From positions 2,356,001 to 2,420,000 of the forward strand of contig CP021423.1 of the NCBI GenBank assembly GCA_002162075.1: a stretch of DNA of 64,000 nucleotides, written 5' to 3'. Position numbers and translations under genes: made by a program. Below the pieces are notes generated by a model. The model searched no databases and was not told where the DNA came from. It saw nothing but the letters and a program-made list of their open reading frames with translations. This document shows, in pieces, positions 19,271 through 28,845 of this stretch. The stretch comes from Armatimonadetes bacterium Uphvl-Ar1 (GTDB taxonomy: Bacteria > Armatimonadota > Fimbriimonadia > Fimbriimonadales > Fimbriimonadaceae). Each line of letters opens with the position of its first letter. The stretch's first letter is position 1.

Positions 19271-20254
19271 ATGAACTGGAATGGCAAGCGCGTCCTCGTC
19301 ACCGGAGCCGGAGGCTTCATCGGAAGCCATCTCGCCGAAGAACTCGTCCGACGCGGCGCAGATGTCACCAGCTTCGTTCGATACAACGGACCCGGACGAT
19401 GGGGCTGGCTCGACGAATCACCGCTCGCCAACCAAATGCGCATCCATGCAGGGGACATCGGCGACAACGAATCAGTCGTCGAGGCCATGACTGGACAAGA
19501 CATCGTTTTCCATCTTGCTGCCCTCATTGCAATCCCTTACAGCTATTCCGCGCCTCGCAGTTACATCCGCACCAATATCGAAGGCACAATGAACGTCGTT
19601 AATGCCGCTCGTTCCCTTGGTACCGAGCGCATTATTCACACCAGCACTTCCGAAACATATGGCACCGCCATCACCGTCCCGATCACCGAAGAACACCCCC
19701 TCCAAGGCCAATCCCCGTACAGCGCATCCAAGATTGGCGCCGACAAAATCGCTGAAAGTTTCTATCTCAGCTTCAATGTCCCCGTCGTGACCATCCGGCC
19801 ATTCAACACCTTCGGCCCCCGACAATCCGCCCGCGCCGTCATCCCAACCATCATCAGCCAGCTTTACAAGGGCGAAGCCGTCAAGCTCGGGTCAGTCACC
19901 CCAACCCGTGATCTCAACTTCGTAAGTAACACTGTCGAAGGCTTCCTCGCCGCCGCTGAACCAACCGCCGCCATCGGTCAAACAATCAACCTGGGGAGTA
20001 ACCGCGAAATCAGCATCGGTGACCTCGCTCATCTCATCGCCAAACTCATGGACAAACCGATCGAAATCATCATTGATTCCCAGCGCGTCCGCCCCGAAAA
20101 CTCCGAAGTTGAACGCCTCCTCGGCTCCGCCGAAAAAGCCCAAGAACTTCTCGGCTGGACTCCTCGCGTCACTCTCGAAGACGGCCTCGTCGAAACAATC
20201 GAGTGGATGGGCAACCACCTTGCCAAATACAGACCAGAGATTTACGCCGTCTAA
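19271..20254 (+). CDS. legB: NAD-dependent 4,6-dehydratase (LegB-like)
   Basis: An extended SDR epimerase/dehydratase of 327 residues. It has the NAD motif VTGAGGFIGSHLAEEL at about 8-23, the HLAALIAIPYSY segment and the catalytic YSASKIGADK. LegB makes the 4-keto-6-deoxy intermediate in legionaminate biosynthesis. The placement between PtmE and the aminotransferase matches the pathway order. The stop is 4 bases before the legC ATG. Confidence 0.88.
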   Translation: MNWNGKRVLVTGAGGFIGSHLAEELVRRGADVTSFVRYNGPGRWGWLDESPLANQMRIHAGDIGDNESVVEAMTGQDIVFHLAALIAIPYSYSAPRSYIRTNIEGTMNVVNAARSLGTERIIHTSTSETYGTAITVPITEEHPLQGQSPYSASKIGADKIAESFYLSFNVPVVTIRPFNTFGPRQSARAVIPTIISQLYKGEAVKLGSVTPTRDLNFVSNTVEGFLAAAEPTAAIGQTINLGSNREISIGDLAHLIAKLMDKPIEIIIDSQRVRPENSEVERLLGSAEKAQELLGWTPRVTLEDGLVETIEWMGNHLAKYRPEIYAV

Positions 20255-20258
20255 ACCC

Positions 20259-21422
20259 ATGTCAAACGATCAAGAGTTCATCCCCCTTTCGGTTCCCTAT
20301 ATCGCCGGGAACGAATGGAAATACGTCAAGGATTGCCTCGATACCGGATGGGTCAGCAGTGTCGGGAGTTATGTCAACCAATTTGAAGAGGACTTTGCTC
20401 AAGTCACTAAAACTTCTCACGCTGTCGCGTGCGTCAATGGGACTGCCGCTCTTCACATTGCTCTTGTCACTTGCGGAGTCAAACCCGGCGACCAAGTGCT
20501 TGTCAGCAATCTCACATTCATCGCATCCGCCAACAGCATCTCGCACGCAGGAGCAACCCCCGTGTTTATTGATGCCGAGCCAGATTATTGGCAGATCGAC
20601 CCCGCAGAAATCGAATCCTATCTCAGAAACGAATGTCAATTCATCAATGGCGAAACAATCCACAAGTCAACCGGACAGCGGGTTAAAGCCATCATGCCCG
20701 TCCACATCCTCGGCAATCCCGTTAATATGGATCCAATTCTCACCCTAGCAAAGGAGTTCAATCTTGCAGTCATCGAAGATGCAACCGAATCCCTCGGCGC
20801 AACTTACAAGGGCCACCCCGTTGGCTCATTGGGGGATATGGCCGCCTTTAGCTTTAACGGTAACAAACTCATCACCACCGGCGGCGGAGGAATGATCACA
20901 ACCAACAATCCCGAACTTGCCCAAAAAGCAAAACACCTCACCACTACGGCAAAAATCGAGCCCATCGAGTTCATCCACGATGAAATCGGCTACAATTACC
21001 GCCTCGTCAATCTCCTTGCCGCAGTTGGTGTCGCACAACTCGAACAACTCCCTGAGTTCCTTGCCAAGAAACAAGAGATCACCTCCTGGTACACCGAACT
21101 TCTCAGCGATCATCCCGGCATCCAACTCATGCCGGAGCCACCCTATGGAACCTCTGCGCGGTGGCTTTACACAATTCGTTTACTCAACAACAATTGGAAA
21201 TCAATTAATGAATTCTTAGCCGGAAAAAAAATTCAAACCCGCCCACTGTGGCAGCCAATGCATCTTTCACCTGCATACAGAACGCTGAATAGCAGGAAAT
21301 GCCCAATTTCTGAATTATTACAAAATCGCTGTTTGAGTCTTCCTTGCTCTGTGAACCTTTCAAAGTCCCAGGCCGAGCAAGTTGCGGCCCAACTCAAATT
21401 AGCCGTCAACCAAGTAAAATAG
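20259..21422 (+). CDS. legC: PLP-dependent 4-aminotransferase (LegC-like, DegT/DnrJ/EryC1)
   Basis: Transfers an amino group to C4 of the keto sugar. The 387 residues start IPLSVPYIAGNEWKYVKDC and carry the PLP-lysine region AFSFNGNKLITTGGGGMI, plus EDATESLGATYKGHPVG with the cofactor aspartate. The ATG at 20259 was chosen because the longer frame (from 20019) lies inside legB and gives an unrelated extension. It is cotranscribed with legB and followed after 27 bases by the amidotransferase gene. Confidence 0.9.
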   Translation: MSNDQEFIPLSVPYIAGNEWKYVKDCLDTGWVSSVGSYVNQFEEDFAQVTKTSHAVACVNGTAALHIALVTCGVKPGDQVLVSNLTFIASANSISHAGATPVFIDAEPDYWQIDPAEIESYLRNECQFINGETIHKSTGQRVKAIMPVHILGNPVNMDPILTLAKEFNLAVIEDATESLGATYKGHPVGSLGDMAAFSFNGNKLITTGGGGMITTNNPELAQKAKHLTTTAKIEPIEFIHDEIGYNYRLVNLLAAVGVAQLEQLPEFLAKKQEITSWYTELLSDHPGIQLMPEPPYGTSARWLYTIRLLNNNWKSINEFLAGKKIQTRPLWQPMHLSPAYRTLNSRKCPISELLQNRCLSLPCSVNLSKSQAEQVAAQLKLAVNQVK

Positions 21423-21449
21423 TTAGCGTTACACCCCATAAGGAACTGC

Positions 21450-22796
21450 ATGGCTAAGAAGTACCCCGCTCGCCGAGAAATTGACTACACGAAGTACGAT
21501 AAGCCCGAAGGTCAACTTGAAACTTATTACGGTCTTCCCCAAGAAATAAAGTTCTGTCGCCGATGCGTCATCTCCAATCAAAGGCCAAACTCTGCCGTCG
21601 AATTCAAGCACACCAAAGAAAGTAAAAAAGTTACCATCAACTTCGATGATGAGGGGATTTGTGATGCATGCCGACTGGCCGAACAAAAGCACGACGGGCG
21701 AATCGACTGGGATCTCCGAGAAAAGGAACTCATCGACCTCTGCGACCGCTTCCGTAAGACCGATGGCTCCTACGACTGCCTCATTCCAGGATCAGGCGGC
21801 AAAGATAGCTTTTATGCTGCTCACATTCTCAAAGAGAAATATGGGATGCACCCTCTCACAGTAACCTGGGCACCCCACGTCTACACAGAATGGGGCTGGC
21901 GCAATTTCCAAAAGTGGATCCATGCCGGATTCGATAACTACCTCTGTACACCGAACGGTCGCGCCCACCGGCTTCTAACCAGACTTGCAGTCGAAAACCT
22001 GTTCCACCCCTTCCAGCCGTTCATCTTCGGTCAAAAGCTGCTCGCACCAAAAATGGCTGCACTTTTCAATCTTCCCCTTGTCTTTTATGGTGAAAACGAA
22101 GCCGAATATGGCAATCCAATTGCCGATACAACAACGGCCAAGCGAGACTATTCCTACTTTGCCGATCAGGATAACTCAGAAATTTATATTGGTGGAACCA
22201 GTGTCCAAGACCTCATCGACTATTTCGGATTCGACCTTGCCGATCTCAATCCGTACCTCCCCGCCGATCCGGAAGAGCTTGAAAAGAAAAAGGTCGAAGT
22301 CCATTACACCGGCTACTATCTCAAATGGCACCCCCAGAGCTGCTACTACTACAGCGTCGAACATGGCGGCTTCGAAGCTTCACCTGAGCGAACACCAGGA
22401 ACCTACAGTAAATACAATTCAATCGACGACCGCATTGACGACTTCCACTACCACACCACCTATACTAAATTTGGTATCGGTCGAGCAACCTATGACGCTG
22501 CTCAAGAAATCCGATCTCAAGATATCGAACGAGAAGAAGGAGTCGCCCTCGTCAAGAAATTCGATGGTGAATTCCCCGAGCGATTTGCCGACGAAATCTT
22601 CGCCTATCTCAGCCTTCCGGAAAAAGAATTTCCCGAAGCATCAAAAATGTTCGAGCAACCCATCATGGATCGAGCTTATTACGACAATCTCGCTGACTCC
22701 TTCCGGTCACCACACCTTTGGAAACATGAAAATGGCGTCTGGAAACTCCGAAAAACCATCTTCGAAACCGAGGCTCTGTCTGCCAGCTATCAATAA
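21450..22796 (+). CDS. N-acetyl sugar amidotransferase (WbpG/PseA/PtmG family)
   Basis: 448 residues. An N-terminal zinc-binding pair (CRRCVIS and GICDACRLAEQ) precedes an ATP pyrophosphatase domain with the P-loop PGSGGKDSFYAAHIL. Homologues turn an N-acetyl group into an acetamidino group, with ammonia from a HisH/HisF pair. The two genes that follow are exactly such a pair. This predicts an acetamidino-legionaminate or similar sugar. A good ribosome site (AGGAA) precedes the ATG. Confidence 0.88.
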   Translation: MAKKYPARREIDYTKYDKPEGQLETYYGLPQEIKFCRRCVISNQRPNSAVEFKHTKESKKVTINFDDEGICDACRLAEQKHDGRIDWDLREKELIDLCDRFRKTDGSYDCLIPGSGGKDSFYAAHILKEKYGMHPLTVTWAPHVYTEWGWRNFQKWIHAGFDNYLCTPNGRAHRLLTRLAVENLFHPFQPFIFGQKLLAPKMAALFNLPLVFYGENEAEYGNPIADTTTAKRDYSYFADQDNSEIYIGGTSVQDLIDYFGFDLADLNPYLPADPEELEKKKVEVHYTGYYLKWHPQSCYYYSVEHGGFEASPERTPGTYSKYNSIDDRIDDFHYHTTYTKFGIGRATYDAAQEIRSQDIEREEGVALVKKFDGEFPERFADEIFAYLSLPEKEFPEASKMFEQPIMDRAYYDNLADSFRSPHLWKHENGVWKLRKTIFETEALSASYQ

Positions 22797-22799
22797 ACT

Positions 22800-23558
22800 A
22801 TGCGTGACGTTCGCGTAATCGCCCGACTCGATATCAAGAGCCCAAATCTCATAAAAGGGATTCAGCTCGAAGGTCTACGCAAACTGGGAGACCCTCAGCC
22901 GTTTGTAGAAAGTTATTACGCCCAAGGAATTGACGAAATCTGTTACATGGATATCGTCGCAAGTCTCTACGACCGAAATTCCCTCGAAGACCTTCTCCGC
23001 AAAACCGCCGAAAACATCTTCGTACCGCTCACCGTTGGCGGCGGAATTCGTACTGTCGAGAACGCTGCAACTCTTCTCCAGTCGGGTGCCGATAAAGTCG
23101 CGATCAATACCGCGGCTGTTAGAAATCCTGACCTGATCCGCCAAATCAGCGAGCGGTTCGGCAGTCAATGCATGGTTCTCAGCATCGAAGCAAAATCAAC
23201 TACCGCAGGCAAATGGACTGCCTTCACCGACAACGGACGAGAACACACAAATCGTGACGTCATTGAGTGGGTTCAAGAAGCCGTCGAACTGGGAGTCGGC
23301 GAAATCCTGCTAACTAGCGTCGACCAAGAAGGCACCCAAAAAGGATTCGACCTCGAACTTTGCCGCGCCGTGACAAACGTAGTTGAAGTCCCGGTCATCC
23401 TCAGCGGGGGCCTCGGCTCCCTAGACGATGCAAAAGTGGCTGTTTCACAGGGAAGAGCGGATGCAATAGCAGTCGCTCATGCCCTTCACTACAACAAATT
23501 CTCCGTAGCTCAACTGAAAAACTCCGTCAAAGAAGCCCAAAGCGAGAGTGCAGCTTGA
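22800..23558 (+). CDS. HisF-like cyclase paralogue for sugar amidination (HisF2/WbpI-linked type)
   Basis: A TIM barrel of 252 residues. The opening RVIARLDIKSPNLIKGIQLEGLRKLGDP is the signature of the glycan-associated HisF branch rather than the histidine-biosynthesis enzyme. LTVGGGIRTVENA and VILSGGLGSLDD are the phosphate-binding loops. It is thought to channel ammonia from HisH to the amidotransferase. No other histidine genes are near. The stop overlaps the TTG start of the hisH-like gene by 4 bases. Confidence 0.87.
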   Translation: MRDVRVIARLDIKSPNLIKGIQLEGLRKLGDPQPFVESYYAQGIDEICYMDIVASLYDRNSLEDLLRKTAENIFVPLTVGGGIRTVENAATLLQSGADKVAINTAAVRNPDLIRQISERFGSQCMVLSIEAKSTTAGKWTAFTDNGREHTNRDVIEWVQEAVELGVGEILLTSVDQEGTQKGFDLELCRAVTNVVEVPVILSGGLGSLDDAKVAVSQGRADAIAVAHALHYNKFSVAQLKNSVKEAQSESAA

Positions 23559-24184
23559 ACCTTACACTGATCGACTACGGAACCGGAAATCTATTCAGCG
23601 TTCGGCGCGCTCTGGAGGTCTGTGGTGCCAACATCCGGGTCATCCACCACCCCAATGAAGCAAAGAACTCGGATCGGCTCGTTGTCCCCGGCGTGGGAGC
23701 ATTCGGTAGCTGTATTACTGAACTCCATCGCCTCCACTTCAACGATGCAATCAAGGAACATATCGCCACTGACCGTCCGTTCCTTGGTATTTGTGTGGGA
23801 ATGCAAATGCTGATGACCACAAGCTACGAATTCGGACAACACTCCGGACTCAATCTCATCCCCGGAACCGTTCAAGAAATTCCAAACCGAACGGATTCGG
23901 GTGAGGTCAGAAAACGCCCTCACATCGGTTGGACATCCCTATCCGAGGGTCAGCCCTGGTCAAACACAATCCTTTCCCAAACAACCAAAGACGACCGATT
24001 TTATTTTGTCCACAGCTTCAGCGTTGTCCCAGATAACCCGGCCCACATTCTAGCCCTAACTGACTACGATGGACATGAGATCGTTGCCGCCGTCAAAAAA
24101 GACAACATCTTTGGCACCCAATTTCACCCTGAGAAATCCGGCCCCGCTGGTCTAGCAATCCTCAAGCAGTTTTTATCACTTTAG
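23555..24184 (+). CDS. HisH-like glutamine amidotransferase paralogue for sugar amidination
   Basis: A class I glutaminase of 209 residues. The triad is present: nucleophile Cys in FLGICVGMQML, and His-Glu in GTQFHPEKS. It should release ammonia for the amidotransferase through the HisF-like partner. Translation appears to begin at TTG 23555, overlapping the upstream stop (TTGA). Its 3' end overlaps the convergent Wzy-like gene by 23 bases, so the two operons may interfere by antisense transcription. Confidence 0.87.
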   Translation: MNLTLIDYGTGNLFSVRRALEVCGANIRVIHHPNEAKNSDRLVVPGVGAFGSCITELHRLHFNDAIKEHIATDRPFLGICVGMQMLMTTSYEFGQHSGLNLIPGTVQEIPNRTDSGEVRKRPHIGWTSLSEGQPWSNTILSQTTKDDRFYFVHSFSVVPDNPAHILALTDYDGHEIVAAVKKDNIFGTQFHPEKSGPAGLAILKQFLSL

Positions 24185-25184
24185 GCGAAACGCTAACTCC
24201 ATTCTTTCTAAAAAACCAAATGTAGAACGAAAGGAAGTAAATCGGGACTGCCGATGCAAGTGTCGAAAATCCAAATGCACCACCCGCTATCCCAAGCAGA
24301 CAAGCCAAACCAATAATCGTCTCCGGACTCCCACGCCGAATTCCCTTCAATACCCATGTACTAGCAACTAATGCGAACGCAACAAAACTCAAACTTGTCA
24401 AGATCGCCAAAACCGGATCCGCCGGCAGAACCTTGCCTGCGCCGTGCCGCAACATCTCGACAAATCCGCCGTAAAACCGAATGTTCTTGATCAAGCCTGC
24501 TATAAAAATCGGAGAAACAAAAGCCAATCCTAGAATCGAAAAGAACAATTTGAACAAGAGCCAGCGCGATAGTCTTGGCCATGTTCGAAAAGCCCACCCA
24601 AAGCTCGTAATCGCCAAAAACAAGAAACCAACCACAAGTGCACCACTCGAAACCGAAGTCAAAAGCAACCCAACAATAATCCAAATTGGATTCGGCCGAT
24701 GAGTCCATGCTGAGACAGTAAACGAAAAAATCAGGCAATAAGTCAGAACCGACAAACCCAAAATTGCAAACGCAATTCTCCCATTCATGATAAAACTCAA
24801 TCCAAAGAGCGGCAATGCAGTTAACAGATATACCTGCCAAACCCGCTTACTATTGCCGGCTACAAAATGCGCCAATACGCGCGCGCAGAGCCAAGAACTA
24901 ACAATCATAAAAATTGGTACGGCAACTGAAAACAAACGGTCGGCGGCGATATCCGTAAGTTCGCTCACAAAGAGGAATGGAAACACAACGAGCAATCGGA
25001 GCGCATGGGGATGAAACGACCTGATCAATTCAAGCGGATTCGCCCAACCCAAATCTAAAATCTGCTGCCAGAGCGAATACTCCTTAACGCCAAAAAAAAT
25101 CACCGCAAAGTAAACCAGAGAGACAAAAATTCCGAGCAATGCTGGCCAAATATCACGCTCGTGGATTGTCACACGCTTCGCCAT
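24162..25184 (-). CDS. Multi-pass membrane protein, possible Wzy-type polymerase
   Basis: About 340 residues from ATG 25184 (ATGGCGAAGCG, MAKRVTIHERD), with roughly nine to ten transmembrane helices and a large hydrophobic content. No catalytic motif is recognisable. Position just after Wzz and inside a lipid-linked polysaccharide operon suggests an oligosaccharide polymerase, or less likely an O-antigen ligase. The longer frame from 25238 overlaps wzz and was not chosen. The ATG lies one base past the wzz stop. Confidence 0.6.
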   Translation of the reverse strand: MAKRVTIHERDIWPALLGIFVSLVYFAVIFFGVKEYSLWQQILDLGWANPLELIRSFHPHALRLLVVFPFLFVSELTDIAADRLFSVAVPIFMIVSSWLCARVLAHFVAGNSKRVWQVYLLTALPLFGLSFIMNGRIAFAILGLSVLTYCLIFSFTVSAWTHRPNPIWIIVGLLLTSVSSGALVVGFLFLAITSFGWAFRTWPRLSRWLLFKLFFSILGLAFVSPIFIAGLIKNIRFYGGFVEMLRHGAGKVLPADPVLAILTSLSFVAFALVASTWVLKGIRRGSPETIIGLACLLGIAGGAFGFSTLASAVPIYFLSFYIWFFRKNGVSVSPKVIKTA

Positions 25185-25185
25185 T

Positions 25186-26433
25186 TTAACTTCGCTTCCG
25201 GCGAGTTCCAATGAGCAAGCCGAAGAGTCCGCCTGCAAAACCTGGAATTGCCACGTTGGTCAGTAACGATTTATTAACTGGCTTGTCAAGAATGTACGGA
25301 TCGTCAATCGCAACCCAATCTGGAACCGCCGTTGAAACCTTCAGCTGCTCAGTATCAAACTGTTCCCGAATCAGCATATATGCCTTTCGCTCAAGCTCAA
25401 TCTTGTTCAACAACTCTCGAAACCGAGAAGCCTCTTCCGGTGCCGCGATTGCCTTTTTCCGCAAATCATCCGCTTGGAACTCCAAAACAACTTTTCGACC
25501 CAATAAATCCGCAGTCTCCGCATTCGCTCCACTCTGTACACTCTTTACATAGTTTGTTATGCGAGTACGCAAATTCTTTTGCGCGTCCTCAAGTTTGTCT
25601 CTTGCTTCACGATACTGAGAAGTTCCTGGCTGATACTTCGCCTTAGCCGCATCAAACTCAACTTGAGCTCCCGCCAATTTCTCGCGCCACACCTTCTCCT
25701 CTTCAAGACCGGTCGGCAGACCAACCGAACTCGCTGATCCAATTCGGGCGGCGGACTTCTGAACCTCTGCAATCTCTTCCTTAACCGAGCTCAGCTCAAA
25801 CTGAACTCGCTGAAGCTGTGCCAAATAGGTTCCCCCTGTGTACTCGTCTTCTTTGGTTGGAACAGTGTCGGATGTCTCAAGCGCGTCCAGGAGTTGAGCT
25901 TCCAAATCATCTACTTCTTTCCCCTTTTCTTCCATCCGCTTGATCAAACCCACCATCCGGTTCGCACTCGCTCCCGTCGAAACTTGGCTGTTCGCGGTAT
26001 CAACAAATGACTCCGCGCGTTTCAGAGAAGCCAAAGCCTGATCCACACTATCACCCACGAACCCCACCCGCAACTGACGCGAAACCGGGTCTGCCTCTAC
26101 CGTCATTGCTTTTCGGACATCCAATGGCTTCATTTTGGCAACCTCACCAATCGCCTCCAATGCCGACCGTGTCGAGAGCAACCCCGCCACGTAACTAATC
26201 CCCGAAACATCAGATCCGTCAATTGCCCCGGTCAAAACACTCAATTCCGCTTTCGCTGAAGCGGGGAATACTAAAGTCATCTCTGCGCGATATTTTGGCG
26301 GAGCAATAATGTGAACGCCCAGCCCAACAACCCCGAATAGAACCGCCCCACCTAAAGCTGATTTCCAGTTCCAGAACCGAGAACTCAAAAGCTCTGCGAC
26401 ATCAATTTCATCTCGGCCCGGCTCATCCGCCAT
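25186..26433 (-). CDS. Chain-length determinant protein (Wzz/GNVR type, no kinase)
   Basis: 415 residues. Transmembrane helices at about 26-47 and 390-408 flank a periplasmic domain with long coiled coils at about 180-360. The N-terminal Wzz motif includes YRAEMTLVFPAS. No tyrosine-kinase domain follows, so it is a Wzz-like co-polymerase rather than Wzc. It controls polymer length together with the polymerase and is encoded just before the Wzy-like gene. Confidence 0.82.
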   Translation of the reverse strand: MADEPGRDEIDVAELLSSRFWNWKSALGGAVLFGVVGLGVHIIAPPKYRAEMTLVFPASAKAELSVLTGAIDGSDVSGISYVAGLLSTRSALEAIGEVAKMKPLDVRKAMTVEADPVSRQLRVGFVGDSVDQALASLKRAESFVDTANSQVSTGASANRMVGLIKRMEEKGKEVDDLEAQLLDALETSDTVPTKEDEYTGGTYLAQLQRVQFELSSVKEEIAEVQKSAARIGSASSVGLPTGLEEEKVWREKLAGAQVEFDAAKAKYQPGTSQYREARDKLEDAQKNLRTRITNYVKSVQSGANAETADLLGRKVVLEFQADDLRKKAIAAPEEASRFRELLNKIELERKAYMLIREQFDTEQLKVSTAVPDWVAIDDPYILDKPVNKSLLTNVAIPGFAGGLFGLLIGTRRKRS

Positions 26434-26480
26434 ACAAGCAATTTTAGCATATCACCCCCATCCTCCAAATCCGATAAGAA

Positions 26481-28288
26481 TTAGACGATCAGAGCTTCTT
26501 CAGGCAAATGAGCTTCCAATTCATTTCGATCAATGAATAGCCGGAACCAAATCTCCAATGCCAGAAGCAATCGAATTTGACGTGTGTGATCAACTACCCC
26601 CGACTCATGCTCTTCCAGCATTCGGCTCACTACTTCAGGTTCAAAAAGCCCCCGCTGCATAAACCGATCAGAATGAAGTAACCCTTTCGTGAACCCAGAC
26701 AAAACATCTTTGAACCACTCCCCAATCGGCACTGTGAACATCCGTTTGTCCCGATAAGTGAGTTCATCACCAAGTAACTCCCGAACCGCTTTCTTGTAAC
26801 CATAACGGGTGACATCACCGCGAACCTTCAGATCCCCGGAACACTCAAAGCAAACTCTGCCAAATGTTTATCCAAAAACGGATCTCTCGCCTCGAGCGAA
26901 ACCGCCATCGCCATCCGATCAGGTTTCACCAGATTGTTTCCAGGCAGCAAAAGTGCAATATCAAGCCACAAGGCTTGGCTAATTCGATCAAAATGGGGCA
27001 CCTGCTCAAGCCAATGCCGCGACACGTCAATAGAATTCAAGTCCTTTACTTTTGCCGACTGAGTGCCCGAATAAAGTCCATGCTTTTCATCCTCAGAGAA
27101 CAACGTGATATGCTTGTGATAACCCGCTACGAATTCTTCGAGGGGCTGATTTAAGCCATTTTTTGCAAAATAACCTGTATATTTCGTGTACCCTCCAAAC
27201 AGCTCGTCACCTCCATCACCAGTGAGGACCATCTTGACGTGCTGAACCGCCAACTCGCTCAATCGCATGGTTGGCAAAAAGCTCACATCACTGTGCGGCT
27301 GGTCGCAGTGATAAACCGCTCTAACCCATTTGTGCACGATCTCTGGGCCAACGAACTCCACGTGATGGTCGGTTCCAAAACGCTCACTTGCCATCCGTCC
27401 CCACATGGATTCATCAAATCGCTCGTCATGAAACCCAATTGAAAATGTCTTCACCGGTTGATCCGTAAACCGACCCATCAACCCTACGACCGAACTGGAA
27501 TCAAGCCCACCACTCAAAAACGCACCAAAAGAAACATCACTTCTCATCCGGAGCCGAACCGAATCCTCTAAAAGACCCACAAACTGATCACAAAACTCGG
27601 ACTCTCCGATCGACCGTTGCTCCGTTTCCGTCGGCTTCCACCACTGCCATTCCGATACCCCAGCATCAGAAATCGTTGCCCCCCAACCAGGCATCAAGTG
27701 TCGAATACCCTGAAACAATGTATATGGCGGAGGAACATAACCATAACTCAAAAAGTGATGAAGAGCCTCATCCGAAACTTTGCGGTCAACCCCTGCCGCT
27801 AAAATCGCTTTGATCTCACTTCCAAAGAAAACTCGGTCTCCCAACTCACACAGAAACATCGGTTTAACGCCCAGCGCATCCCGAATGATGTGCAATTCCC
27901 CCGACCGCTCATCCCAAATCGCAATCCCAAACATCCCCGTGAGACGATGAACAAATCCAAACCCCAGGTCATATACCCTTGAAGAAGCACTTCCGTATCA
28001 CTATTCGTATCAAACTTACACCCAAGCTCCTTCAGGTCATTTCGCAACTCCAAGTAGTTATAAATTTCTCCGTTCTGCACCAAAGCAACTTGACCACAAG
28101 ATGAAACCATCGGCTGATGCCCACTCGCTAAATCAATAATCGACAAACGCATATTCCCGATCGCCGCATTCGAACCTACAAAAACTCCCGCATCATCCGG
28201 GCCCCTGTGCCGAATGCATGCCCCATAACCCCACACAAATCCGCCGAGACATTACCCCGCGATCAAAAAACCCCTGAATGCCGCACAT
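26481..28288 (-). pseudogene. asnB: Asparagine synthetase-type amidotransferase (AsnB family), four frameshifts
   Basis: The repaired reading gives about 603 residues. ATG 28288 exposes nucleophile Cys2 (MCGIQGFFDRG). IRHRGPDDAGVFV, QNGEIYNY and the ATP loop FLSGGLDSSSVVGL follow, then LEARDPFLDKHLAEFALSVPG and YGYKKAVRELLGDELTYRDK. Each break fits one lost base: G runs at 28255-28258, 28221-28224 and 26834-26837, and a T or G near 27952-27965. In polysaccharide loci AsnB homologues amidate uronic or other acidic sugars, which fits here better than housekeeping asparagine synthesis. It sits between the sugar transferase and Wzz. Confidence 0.83.
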
Positions 28289-28291
28289 CGC

Positions 28292-28845
28292 TCAATTGCC
28301 TCCGCGAAAGAGTACCTGTCGAACTGTCAATCCCAGTACCTTCAAGTCCAAGCCAAGCCCCGCTCCTTCAACGTACTCGAGGTCAAGTCGTGTGCGCTCT
28401 TCCGGAGTCGCCGCACTGCGTAGAGTCGCCTGCGCCAATCCGGTAATCCCTGGACGAACCGAGCAACGCTTGGCCCACTCTTCGGGAGAGTAGTTTTCTT
28501 CCTGCATCGGAGTGTCCGGCCGGGGCCCGACCAAACTCATGTCACCCTTAATCACATTCCAAAGCTGAGGTAACTCATCAAGCGACGCTTTCCGAATCAA
28601 ACGCCCAGGTGCCGTAATACGACTATCTCCATCTGTAGTAGAATAGCCCCCAATCTTATCTGCATCCGATACCATGCTCCGGAATTTATAGACCTCAAAC
28701 ACTCTGCCCCCCAGTCCAACACGTTTTTGTCGATAAATCGCACCACCGGGTGAATTCAGCGCAATCCAAATTCCGAGTATCAACAAGATTGGCCACAAGA
28801 AATTAACAAAACAATGCTAACTGCGAGGTCGAAAATCCGCTTCAC
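28292..28845 (-). CDS. Initiating sugar-phosphate transferase (WcaJ/PglC-type), one frameshift near the N-terminus
   Basis: Transfers the first sugar-1-phosphate to undecaprenyl phosphate at the inner membrane. The core reads from 28798 to 28292: YKFRSM, RKASLDELPQLWNVIKGDMSLVGPRP and RPGITGLAQATLR. Upstream, GTG 28845 after a strong ribosome site (GGAGG) opens VKRIFDLAVSIVLLI in another frame. Adding one T to the run at 28800-28802 joins the membrane helix as LLIFLWPILL. The repaired length is about 184 residues, a PglC-like short form. It overlaps the aldolase stop (GTGA). Confidence 0.85.

Noticed and set aside
20019-20258. N-terminal extension of the LegC frame
   Set aside because: It lies inside legB, is Ser/Lys/Pro-rich and unlike aminotransferases; ATG 20259 gives the family N-terminus.
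22800-24184. HisF/HisH as histidine biosynthesis enzymes
   Set aside because: The HisF opening (IARLDIKSPNLIKGIQ) is of the glycan branch and both genes follow the sugar amidotransferase; no other his genes are near.
26481-28288. A programmed frameshift in the AsnB gene
   Set aside because: Four separate one-base losses of the same kind in one gene, matching breaks in unrelated genes, are better explained by sequencing deletions.
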